The notes below the pieces were generated by a model. That model made no database searches, was not told the origin of the DNA, and saw only the letters and a list, made by a program, of their open reading frames with translations. Both the position numbers and the translations under genes were made by a program. From the NCBI GenBank assembly GCA_002412555.1, contig DHVH01000083.1, forward strand, positions 1 to 24,959: 24,959 nt of DNA, written 5' to 3'. Shown here one piece after another: positions 14,626 to 22,059 of the stretch; position 1 is the stretch's first letter, and every line of letters begins with the position of its first letter. The stretch is from Marinilabiliaceae bacterium UBA5213. GTDB taxonomy: Bacteria; Bacteroidota; Bacteroidia; Bacteroidales; Marinilabiliaceae.

Positions 14626-15264
14626 ATGGATTGGAATGGAATTATCGACGGTATGATTGTTGGCTTTTCAGCTTCAGTGCCTTTAGGACCGATAGGTGTT
14701 TTGTGCATTCAACGCACCCTTCAGAGAGGGCGGTTGTCGGGGTTTATATCGGGACTGGGAGCTGCATTTTCTGACACTTTGTACGCTGTTATTGCTGGTT
14801 TTAGCTTGTCTTTCATTGTTGCTTTTATAGAAGAGCAGTTTTTTTGGATACAGATTTTTGGTGCCGCAATTCTTATACTCCTGGGTGTTCACATCTTCCG
14901 GTCAAATCCGGCCACCCAATTGCGTAAGCAGCGACAGGGCAAAAACAGTTATCTGCAGGATTTTGTATCCACATTTCTGCTGACCATCTCGAATCCTCTG
15001 GCCATATTTCTTTTTATTGCTTTTTTTGCGGGCTTTGGTGTAGTGGATCCCAAATCTGGGATTGTTGGCCAATTGGTACTTATTGTTGGTGTTTTTTTGG
15101 GCGCTACATCCTGGTGGCTTATACTGACTTCCATAGTGGCTCTGTTTAGACAAAAAGTCAACCTGCGACGCCTTTTCTGGATCAATAAAATTGCCGGTTC
15201 TGCCATTATTATTTTGGTAATTATTGGATTGCTTATCTGGTTAATCAGAGCACTTGTTGTGTAG
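14626..15264 (+). CDS. LysE-family amino-acid exporter-like membrane protein
   Basis: A 212-residue, six-helix protein of the LysE/RhtB superfamily, whose members export amino acids or related small molecules. The family N-terminus is clear: GFSASVPLGPIGVLCIQRTL at 13-32, then GFISGLGAAFSDTLYA. Hydrophobic segments lie at about 4-24, 38-68, 72-92, 112-139, 146-174 and 189-211. An in-frame TTG 14 codons upstream is open, but the ATG at 14626 gives the standard N-terminus. The substrate cannot be told. The stop is 3 nt from the start of the DUF6377 regulator, so the two are likely co-transcribed. Confidence 0.9.
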   Translation: MDWNGIIDGMIVGFSASVPLGPIGVLCIQRTLQRGRLSGFISGLGAAFSDTLYAVIAGFSLSFIVAFIEEQFFWIQIFGAAILILLGVHIFRSNPATQLRKQRQGKNSYLQDFVSTFLLTISNPLAIFLFIAFFAGFGVVDPKSGIVGQLVLIVGVFLGATSWWLILTSIVALFRQKVNLRRLFWINKIAGSAIIILVIIGLLIWLIRALVV

Positions 15265-15267
15265 CTT

Positions 15268-16923
15268 ATGAAGAAACTGTTGCTCTTAACGCTTGGATTG
15301 GTTCTGTTTTTGGGTGTAGGTAATGCGACTATTGCAGTTGATTCGCTTCTGAAAGTATTGGACCATACGTTGGAGGAGCGATGGCATTACCAAATTCAGA
15401 AGGAAAATCAGATAGATTCCCTGAAACTATTAGCGTTTGAAGCCGGTGATCAAGAGGAGCTTTTTGTGTTGTACGGTCACCTTTTTGATGCTTATCTGCC
15501 TTTTGATACCGATTCAGCCTATCTGTATGCGCAATTAAGATTGGGCTTGGCCCAATCATCCCAGGAGGATGATTGGCTGGTGGCTGCCCGACTAAACAAG
15601 GCTTCGGTATTTAATGCTACCGGCTTGTACAAGGAGGCGGTTGATGTGTTGGAAACCATTGATTTTATTCAGTTATCGGTTTCTAATAAATTGTCTTATT
15701 TCCATTTAGGACGGACAGTATATGGTGCCATGTCTGATTTTGCACCTTACGCTGAAATTCGCAAATCCTACCAGCAAATTGTGGATAATTACAGAGATTC
15801 TGTTTTGCTACATTCACAACCGGGCACTTCAGGGTATGTTTTGGCCAAATACGATGAATTATCTGACCAGAATAAATACCAAGAGGCCATTGATCTTTTG
15901 TGGTCGGACCTTGATGTGAATGAGGGATCGGATCATTATAAGGCCATAGTTTTTCATTTGGTAGCTAATGCGTGGCTGGGACTGGGCGATCAGGAGCAGA
16001 CGCTTTATTATTTGGCGCTTTCTTCGGTTTATGATTTAAAGGCAGCTGTTAAAGAATACATTTCACTTTGGCAATTGGCTGAGATGCTTTATGAGTCGGG
16101 CGATGTGGAAAGAGCTTACCGTTATTTGCAGACTTCCCTCGACGATGCCACTTCGGGGAAGGCCCGATTGCGAACCATTCGTATTTCTGAGATTTATCCC
16201 ATTATTGAGGAAGCGTATAGGGCTAAAATTGAAGCCCAGCAACAACTGTTGCGTCGCTTTTTGCTGGCTATTACCCTTTTGGCGGGCATTCTTGTTTTGG
16301 CTGTTGTTTTGGTTCTGCTGCAGGTGAATAGGTTGAGGAAGGCCCGACAGGCTCTACATTTGGTGAATGAAAAACTGGGGCACCTGAATGATAGCCTGAC
16401 GCGTTCCAACAATGATTTAAAGGTCTTGAACCAGTCCATCACAGATAGTAGTCTGATTAAGGAGGAGTACATTGGACGTTACATGGAGCAATGCTCGCTG
16501 TACCTTACCAAAATGGAGGATTATCGCCGGGCATTAAAAAAGAAAGTGGTGGCGGGGCAAACAACAGTTTTAGAGGAGGCGCTAAGGGCGCCCGGAGCTG
16601 TAGATCAGGAATTGAAGGAGTTTTATGAGGGCTTTGATGAGACCTTTCTGCGTCTTTTTCCCACTTTTGTAGAAGACTTCAATGATTTACTGATGGTTAG
16701 CGAACAGGTTGTGCTTAAATCAGGTGAACGGCTGAATACGGAGTTGAGAATTTACGCATTGATTCGCCTGGGAATCACTGATAGCGATAAAATTGCTCAT
16801 TTTTTGCGCTACTCAATTTCTACCATCTATAACTACCGCACCAAATTGCGCAATAAGGCCGCTGGTGACCGGCAACAATTTGAGAATGAGGTGATGAAAA
16901 TTGGTCTGGAACCAATTTTCTAA
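15268..16923 (+). CDS. SusR-like membrane-spanning transcriptional regulator with DUF6377 domain
   Basis: A 551-residue protein: signal peptide (1-23), a periplasmic helical TPR-like region (about 25-325), one membrane helix (330-352), a coiled coil (355-395) and a C-terminal cytoplasmic domain. The last part (about 398-548) has the DUF6377 pattern, including EEYIGRYMEQCSLYLTKMEDYRR, ELKEFYEGFDETFLRLFPTFVEDF and a helix-turn-helix segment LGITDSDKIAHFLRYSISTIYNYRTKLRNKA cut here at 501-531. From memory the family includes Bacteroides SusR, activator of the starch-utilisation genes, which has nearly the same length. A GH97 gene follows 283 bp downstream, consistent with control of alpha-glucan use. 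Ligand and target promoters are inferred, not shown. Confidence 0.88.
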   Translation: MKKLLLLTLGLVLFLGVGNATIAVDSLLKVLDHTLEERWHYQIQKENQIDSLKLLAFEAGDQEELFVLYGHLFDAYLPFDTDSAYLYAQLRLGLAQSSQEDDWLVAARLNKASVFNATGLYKEAVDVLETIDFIQLSVSNKLSYFHLGRTVYGAMSDFAPYAEIRKSYQQIVDNYRDSVLLHSQPGTSGYVLAKYDELSDQNKYQEAIDLLWSDLDVNEGSDHYKAIVFHLVANAWLGLGDQEQTLYYLALSSVYDLKAAVKEYISLWQLAEMLYESGDVERAYRYLQTSLDDATSGKARLRTIRISEIYPIIEEAYRAKIEAQQQLLRRFLLAITLLAGILVLAVVLVLLQVNRLRKARQALHLVNEKLGHLNDSLTRSNNDLKVLNQSITDSSLIKEEYIGRYMEQCSLYLTKMEDYRRALKKKVVAGQTTVLEEALRAPGAVDQELKEFYEGFDETFLRLFPTFVEDFNDLLMVSEQVVLKSGERLNTELRIYALIRLGITDSDKIAHFLRYSISTIYNYRTKLRNKAAGDRQQFENEVMKIGLEPIF

Positions 16924-17137
16924 TGAGCTGTATGCTACCCGATTAAAGGAAGCAACCAAACTGCCCCGTAAAAAGAATCACAAGAGTTATTAACTATAAT
17001 TCCACTACTTTTTATCTTGAATGAAGCTGCTTGTCTAAAAGTGCTATGTATTGTTGTACAGGGTTTTATATTTAATTATGTGCATTCATTCCGCTACTTT
17101 CTTACTCTTATTGGTATTTATATCGCGCAATGCAAGG

Positions 17138-17145
17138 TATATTTG
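17138..17145 (+). promoter_or_regulatory. candidate -7 element of the GH97 gene
   Basis: TATATTTG is an exact TAnnTTTG match 61 nt before the start codon. An ATTG at 17110-17113 is 24 nt upstream, the same long spacing as at 7844-7879. A poor -33 box would fit a promoter needing an activator such as the adjacent SusR-like protein. Confidence 0.45.
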
Positions 17146-17206
17146 TTGAAGTGCTTTGAGTCTGACGTTTCAATAATTCGCATTGATAATTAAAAATAAG
17201 AGAAAG

Positions 17207-19345
17207 ATGAAAAAAATCTATTGGCTAATGATTCCTTTTATGGCTTTTGCATTTTTTATGCAGGCTGAAGAGTTAAAATCCCCCGATGGTAAAGTTGTGC
17301 TTCAATTTGAAGTGAAAGAGGGTGTTCCTGTTTATCAATTATCCTACAACAAGCAGGCGGTTATTAAGGAGAGTCGACTAGGCCTTGAATTAAAGGACAT
17401 GGAAGATTTGTTGGAGGGCTTTGTGTTGGAAAACACCGAAAGAAGTGCCTTTGACGAGACTTGGGAGCCTGTTTGGGGCGAATGGAAGACCATTCGCAAC
17501 CATTACAATGAAATGGCGGTGACCCTGCATCAAACTTCTACCAACCGAAAAATGACGGTACGTTTTCGCCTCTTTAACGATGGTGTTGGTTTTAGGTATG
17601 AATTTCCCGAGCAGAATGAGTTGATCTATTTTGTGATTGCAGAGGAGCGGACGCAGTTTGCCATGACGGGTGACCATACGGCCTTCTGGATTCCAGGTGA
17701 TTACGATACCCAGGAATATGATTACACCACTTCCAAACTGACCGAGATCAGGGGTTTGATGGATGGTGCGATCACTGGCAATGCTTCGCAAACGCCTTTT
17801 TCACAGACGGGTGTGCAAACTGCTTTGATGCTGAAGAGCAAGGAAGGCCTGTACATTAACCTGCACGAGGCGGCTTTGATTGAGTACAGTTGTATGCACC
17901 TGAATCTGGATGATGAGACCCTGATTTTTGAATCCCATCTGACACCTGATGCCCAAGGCAACAAAGGTTATATCCAAGCTCCTTTTAATTCACCCTGGCG
18001 TACAGTTATTGTGAGCAATAAGGCGGCTGATATTTTGGAATCAACGATTACATTGAACCTGAACGAACCAACCAAGTTTGAAGATACTTCCTGGATTACA
18101 CCTATTAAGTACATAGGTGTTTGGTGGGAGATGATTACAGGTAAAAGTAGCTGGGCCTATTCTGATTTACCATCAGTTAAACTGGGCGAGACGGATTTCA
18201 ATAATCTGGAACCCAACGGCCGACATGCTGCTAACAACGACCATGTAAAGATGCATATCGACTTTGCCGCAGAACATGGCTTTGATGCTGTTCTGGTGGA
18301 GGGATGGAATGTTGGTTGGGAAGATTGGTTTGGTAAATCGAAGGACTATGTCTTTGATTTTGTGACCCCGTATCCTGATTTTGACGTGGAAATGCTTAAC
18401 GCCTATGCGGCTTCTAAAGGTGTTCGCTTGATGATGCACCACGAAACATCCAGCTCTGTGCGCAATTATGAACGTCACATGGAACAGGCCTATCAATTTA
18501 TGGTTGACCATGGTTATAACTCAGTGAAGAGTGGTTATGTAGGTGATATTATTCCCCGTGGCGAGCACCATTACGGTCAGTGGATGGTGAACCACTATAT
18601 TTATGCCCTGGAGAAGGCGGCGGAGTATCAGATTATGGTCAATGCGCATGAGGCTGTGCGACCAACAGGACTTTCACGGACTTATCCCAACCTGCTGGCC
18701 AACGAATCGGCACGCGGTACTGAGTACGAAGCTTTTGGCGGTAGTAAGCCCGACCATACCACCATTATTCCGTTTACCCGTCTGGTTGGCGGTCCTATGG
18801 ACTACACACCCGGTATTTTTGTTACAGATATTAGCAAGTTGAATCCTGACAATAACTCATGGGTGCGTACCACCATTGCCCGTCAGCTGGCTTTATACGT
18901 GACCATGTACAGTCCTTTGCAAATGGCGGCTGACCTGCCCGAACATTACAATATGTTTTTGGATGCATTTCAGTTTATCAAAGATGTAGCATTGGATTGG
19001 GACGATACCAAAGTGTTGGAGGCTGAACCAGGTGATTTTATTACCATTGCCCGTAAGGCTAAAGGAAGCAACGACTGGTTTATTGGTTGTACCGTTGATG
19101 AAAATGGTTATACTTCAAAAATCAATTTCGATTATCTGGATAAAGGCAAAACATACATCGCTACCATATATAGCGATGCCAAAGACGCCCATTTTAAGGA
19201 CAATCCACAGGCTTATGAAATTCGTAAGGTGCTGGTGAATTCTAAATCGAAACTGACTCAGAAATGTGCTCCTGGTGGTGGTTATGCCATTAGTGTGATG
19301 GAGGTGACGGATAAGGCGCAGACAAAAGGCCTAAAGAAGTTGTAA
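17207..19345 (+). CDS. GH97-family alpha-glucosidase, inverting (SusB-like) subtype
   Basis: A 712-residue secreted glycoside hydrolase that removes glucose from alpha-glucans and malto-oligosaccharides. A signal peptide (MKKIYWLMIPFMAFAFF, cut near residue 20) sends it to the periplasm. The N-terminal beta-sandwich is followed by a TIM barrel and a C-terminal beta domain. Glu413 (HHETS), Glu482 (NAHEAVRPTG), Glu500 (NESARG) and Glu506 (GTEY) have the same spacing as Glu439, Glu508, Glu526 and Glu532 of Bacteroides SusB, the base and acid set of inverting members. I therefore predict alpha-glucosidase, not the retaining alpha-galactosidase subtype. The ATG at 17207 was preferred over an upstream in-frame start because it opens the signal peptide. 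No susC or susD is adjacent. Confidence 0.95.
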   Translation: MKKIYWLMIPFMAFAFFMQAEELKSPDGKVVLQFEVKEGVPVYQLSYNKQAVIKESRLGLELKDMEDLLEGFVLENTERSAFDETWEPVWGEWKTIRNHYNEMAVTLHQTSTNRKMTVRFRLFNDGVGFRYEFPEQNELIYFVIAEERTQFAMTGDHTAFWIPGDYDTQEYDYTTSKLTEIRGLMDGAITGNASQTPFSQTGVQTALMLKSKEGLYINLHEAALIEYSCMHLNLDDETLIFESHLTPDAQGNKGYIQAPFNSPWRTVIVSNKAADILESTITLNLNEPTKFEDTSWITPIKYIGVWWEMITGKSSWAYSDLPSVKLGETDFNNLEPNGRHAANNDHVKMHIDFAAEHGFDAVLVEGWNVGWEDWFGKSKDYVFDFVTPYPDFDVEMLNAYAASKGVRLMMHHETSSSVRNYERHMEQAYQFMVDHGYNSVKSGYVGDIIPRGEHHYGQWMVNHYIYALEKAAEYQIMVNAHEAVRPTGLSRTYPNLLANESARGTEYEAFGGSKPDHTTIIPFTRLVGGPMDYTPGIFVTDISKLNPDNNSWVRTTIARQLALYVTMYSPLQMAADLPEHYNMFLDAFQFIKDVALDWDDTKVLEAEPGDFITIARKAKGSNDWFIGCTVDENGYTSKINFDYLDKGKTYIATIYSDAKDAHFKDNPQAYEIRKVLVNSKSKLTQKCAPGGGYAISVMEVTDKAQTKGLKKL

Positions 19346-19351
19346 TACAAT

Positions 19352-19465
19352 AGGTTGTTAGGTTGATAGGTCATTAGGCTGATAGGTGAAAAGTCAGGGG
19401 CGTACACAATAGTGGCCAACCGTTAATAATCAATAGGTCGTTAGATTATTAGGTCGTTAGGTATT
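19352..19465 (+). repeat. two solo octamer arrays after the GH97 gene
   Basis: Four octamers AGGTTGTT, AGGTTGAT, AGGTCATT, AGGCTGAT fill 19352-19383, beginning 6 nt after the stop codon. After about 50 unrelated bases a second array (AGGTCGTT, AGATTATT, AGGTCGTT, then AGGTATT) fills 19435-19465. Same consensus and orientation as the array at 11710. A terminator follows at 19584. Confidence 0.85.
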
Positions 19466-19583
19466 AGGTAAGAGCAAGTCCTTAATTATAAGTCAATTTC
19501 GCATACAGGCAACAAGATCATAACTACTTGTAATTTAAGCAAATAAAAAAGTTTAACGAACTATTGAATAATAGGAATTGAAT

Positions 19584-19620
19584 AAAAAAAGCCTCCCGGC
19601 TTAGCCGGGAGGCTTTTTTT
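19584..19620. terminator. bidirectional intrinsic terminator between GH97 and thioesterase genes
   Basis: A perfect 10-bp GC-rich stem, GCCTCCCGGC (19591-19600) and GCCGGGAGGC (19604-19613), loop TTA, with A7 before and T7 after. On the minus strand the stop codon of the thioesterase gene runs directly into its A-run. Confidence 0.95.
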
Positions 19621-20023
19621 ATTCAAAGTATTTCTGCAGGGAATTTTTCAAATCTTCAGGGATGCGGATGGGCCGGCGGGTGGAGGCATTGATGAAGGCC
19701 TGAATGCTTTGTCCCGTGGTTATGAGCCGGCCATTGTGGCTGACCTCATAATCAAATACAATTCTTACACCGGGCATTTTTAGGACTTTGGTCTCTATGG
19801 TGACGGTATCGCCATAATAGGCGGGGGAGTGGTATTTGATGTGAAGCTCCGACAGCGGTAACATGATACCCTGCTTTTCCATTTCACTGTAGGGTAATTG
19901 TAAGTCATCAAATAGTTCTGTCCGGCCGATTTCAAACCAGGTGGGATAGACCGCATTGTTGACAATGCCCATTTGATCGGTTTCTCCGTAGCGTACTTTG
20001 ATGTCTGTTTTATTGTAAAGCAT
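19619..20023 (-). CDS. hotdog-fold acyl-CoA thioesterase (4HBT/YbgC-like)
   Basis: A 134-residue single-domain hotdog protein that hydrolyses acyl-CoA or related thioesters. The signature is RYGETDQMGIVNNAVYPTWF, broken here as residues 11-30, with the catalytic-type Asp16. At the position of the YbgC histidine it has Asn23, as in other NNxxY members of the family. Length is typical. The start codon is 5 nt after the stop of the SDR gene, so the two form an operon; a role in processing an acyl or fatty-acid intermediate with the reductase is possible but not shown. Confidence 0.9.
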   Translation of the reverse strand: MLYNKTDIKVRYGETDQMGIVNNAVYPTWFEIGRTELFDDLQLPYSEMEKQGIMLPLSELHIKYHSPAYYGDTVTIETKVLKMPGVRIVFDYEVSHNGRLITTGQSIQAFINASTRRPIRIPEDLKNSLQKYFE

Positions 20024-20028
20024 ATTTT

Positions 20029-20871
20029 TTATTTAAAGGGGGAATCGGGTTCCTTAGCCATCACCTTATAGGTAAGGCGATCCACCAACGAGGGCCACCA
20101 TTTTCTTAGGAAAACGGAAAATTTACCTTCGAGGAAGGTGAGCACGAGGGTGCGTTTTCTTCGATGAATGGCATGTATCAGGTGAACGGCAACTGCCTCG
20201 GCTGACATCATTTTGTCTTCAGACCTGGGTGTTTCTCCTTGTTGCTTTCCGGTTGCAGTAAGTGCTGATTTGCGCACATTGGAGGCCGTGAAGCCCGGAG
20301 CAGCAATGAGTACATGTAAGCCGGTTTTCAGGTTTTCTGTGCGAAGGGTTTCCAAAAAGCCATGCATGGCAAATTTGGAGGCAGAATAGCCCACGCGTCC
20401 TGGAAGACCAATAAAGCCGGCAATCGAGGAAATGCCTACTACAGAGCCTTTTTGTTCCAACAGGTAGGGCAGGGCATATTTGGTGCAGTAAACTGCTCCC
20501 CAAAAATTGACATTCATAAGCCGATGCATAACATCCATCTCTACATCTTTAAAAAGAGCCCGCATGGAAATGCCGGCATTGTTAATAAGGATGTCAATCT
20601 TTCCAAAGGCTTGAATCGTATCTGCAATCAGTTGCCTGCAATCGTTTTCATTGCTTACATCGCATGGTGTAATTGATACCTGATAACCTTTGCCTGCCAG
20701 TTCATGTTTTATTTCTTCCAGCTTATCGGCTGAACGGGCACCCAGAGAAACAGACGCACCCCTTTGTGCAAATTCTCTGGCGCATGCCAGCCCAATGCCT
20801 GAAGAAGCTCCTGTTATAACCACTACCTTGTTTTTCACGTAACCTTTGTTTAAGTGTATGGTTGGTCTCAT
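20029..20871 (-). CDS. short-chain dehydrogenase/reductase (SDR), classical type
   Basis: A 280-residue NAD(P)-dependent oxidoreductase. The Rossmann glycine motif TGASSGIG is at 20-27, NNAG at 97-100, and the catalytic Ser149, Tyr162 and Lys166 (GYSASK) are in place. The C-terminal tail (about 240-280, basic and aromatic) resembles the DltE/YdfG-like or membrane-proximal SDRs of Bacteroidota; substrate unknown. The reading frame is open for 48 more codons upstream, but that extension is translated from the AGGTTGAT octamer array and has no SDR character, so Met at 20871 is the start. First gene of a two-gene operon with the thioesterase. Confidence 0.92.
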   Translation of the reverse strand: MRPTIHLNKGYVKNKVVVITGASSGIGLACAREFAQRGASVSLGARSADKLEEIKHELAGKGYQVSITPCDVSNENDCRQLIADTIQAFGKIDILINNAGISMRALFKDVEMDVMHRLMNVNFWGAVYCTKYALPYLLEQKGSVVGISSIAGFIGLPGRVGYSASKFAMHGFLETLRTENLKTGLHVLIAAPGFTASNVRKSALTATGKQQGETPRSEDKMMSAEAVAVHLIHAIHRRKRTLVLTFLEGKFSVFLRKWWPSLVDRLTYKVMAKEPDSPFK

Positions 20872-20909
20872 GGCATTTGCATGAGGGTGTGTATAATTTA
20901 ATTTAAAGC

Positions 20910-20917
20910 CAAAAATA
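20910..20917 (-). promoter_or_regulatory. candidate -7 element of the SDR-thioesterase operon
   Basis: The minus strand reads TATTTTTG, an exact -7 match, 38 nt before the SDR start. No clear TTTG box upstream. Confidence 0.4.
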
Positions 20918-20964
20918 GCAGTAAATTTATAAAAGGCTGGTGGTTTTGCTAAAAAAATGTTGGG

Positions 20965-21066
20965 AGGTTGGTAGGTTGATAGGTTAATAGGTCGAGAGGT
21001 CAAGAGGCGAAGCATAGCGTAGTCCCGCGAAGCGGGATTATGAGGTCGATAGGTAGTTAGGATGAG
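20965..21066 (+). repeat. octamer array interrupted by a hairpin element
   Basis: Five octamers (AGGTTGGT, AGGTTGAT, AGGTTAAT, AGGTCGAG, AGGTCAAG) fill 20965-21004. Then comes a non-array segment 21005-21042, after which the array resumes with AGGTCGAT, AGGTAGTT and AGGATGAG (21043-21066). The inserted segment carries a perfect hairpin, TCCCGC (21023-21028), loop GAA, GCGGGA (21032-21037). This array lies upstream of the SDR gene, unlike the others. The stretch 21067-21150 is G-rich, drifting sequence of the same flavour (GGGTTGG, GGGTTGA). Confidence 0.85.
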
Positions 21067-21312
21067 TGGGTAAGTAGGGTTGGAAGGGTTGAGTGGGTTG
21101 GGAGGGGGTGATGGGCTAAATGGTTTTATAAGCCAGGCAGTTCCGTTAAAAAAGTGTTAAAGAGCAGACTTTCCGCTATTATCTTTTTGATAAGAGTCAA
21201 AATCTCTGTTTCTTTGCATATTAATTGCCAAAAAGCATTATTTCTGTTGAATTTGTCCCTATGTTATAACAATCGGACGGTGCAGCATATTAAATTTTAT
21301 AAAAAAGAGACC

Positions 21313-21846
21313 ATGGAAATTGGAAGAAACAAATTTGTATCATTGACTTATCAATTAAGGTTGAATGGTGCTGAAGGTGAAATGATTGAAGAAACCACCA
21401 CAGATAGTCCGCTTGAGTTTTTGTTTGGCGCTGGTCGCATGATTGAGATGTTTGAACAAAAACTGGAAAGTATGAAAGCGGGTGACAGCTTTAGTTTTGA
21501 ATTGAAGGCGGACGAAGCATACGGACAAGTTAACAATGATGCAATTGTTGAATTGCCAAAAAATATTTTTGAAGTCAACGGAGGCATTGATGAGGAGATG
21601 CTGACTGTAGGAAATTCTATTCCTATGCAGGATGCTCAGGGCAACCGTTTGAATGGCATTGTACTTGAGTTGACCGACGAGACTGTTAAAATGGATTTTA
21701 ACCACCCATTGGCCGGTGAGGACTTGCATTTTTCAGGTGCTGTTTTGGCTGTGCGTGAGGCCACCGAAGAAGAGTTGGTTGAAGCAGCCGGATGTAGTTC
21801 TGATGGTTGCGATACTGGCGGCTGTGGTTCAGGCTGTGGCTGCTAA
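21313..21846 (+). CDS. slyD: SlyD-like FKBP-type peptidyl-prolyl cis-trans isomerase with Cys-rich tail
   Basis: A 177-residue folding helper that isomerises prolyl bonds and, in SlyD proteins, binds metal ions. The FKBP half-domains are at about 5-72 and 122-150 and the inserted flap (IF) chaperone domain lies between them (LPKNIF at 81-86, NGIVLELTDETVKMDFNHPLAG cut here at 114-135). The C-terminal tail 161-177 has five cysteines (161, 166, 171, 175, 177) among Gly and Ser, a probable metal-binding tail replacing the His-rich tail of E. coli SlyD. The frame is open 53 codons upstream, but the ATG at 21313 gives the family N-terminus (KFVSLTYQL). Confidence 0.93.
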   Translation: MEIGRNKFVSLTYQLRLNGAEGEMIEETTTDSPLEFLFGAGRMIEMFEQKLESMKAGDSFSFELKADEAYGQVNNDAIVELPKNIFEVNGGIDEEMLTVGNSIPMQDAQGNRLNGIVLELTDETVKMDFNHPLAGEDLHFSGAVLAVREATEEELVEAAGCSSDGCDTGGCGSGCGC

Positions 21847-21868
21847 TCATCTTGGAAATTATAATAAT

Positions 21869-21903
21869 AAGGGAACTTTCTGACAAGGATGGTTCCCTTT
21901 TTT
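21869..21903 (+). terminator. intrinsic terminator of slyD
   Basis: AAGGGAAC (21869-21876) pairs with GTTCCCTT (21892-21899) around a 15-nt loop, followed by T's to 21903. It is 22 nt after the stop codon. Confidence 0.8.
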
Positions 21904-21948
21904 ATTTTCGAGAAGTCCCACTTGTCGGGAACTAATTGCGCTCGCTTT

Positions 21949-21979
21949 TTTGAAGTATGGAATGGATGCTGTATTTTTG
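21949..21979 (+). promoter_or_regulatory. promoter of aroC
   Basis: TTTG at 21949-21952, 19 nt, TATTTTTG at 21972-21979: the third exact TTTG-N19-TAnnTTTG in the window. The ATG is 80 nt downstream. Confidence 0.75.
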
Positions 21980-22059
21980 AGGGTTTGAGGGCTATTGAGT
22001 CTCAAAAAGAGGGAACGGGACGAGATTCTCTTTATTAGTCGGAATTAAAAATAAAAAAA

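Noticed and set aside
21154..21312. 53-codon extension of SlyD
   Set aside because: FKBP/SlyD proteins begin at the MEIGRNKFV equivalent; the upstream part is AT-rich leader.
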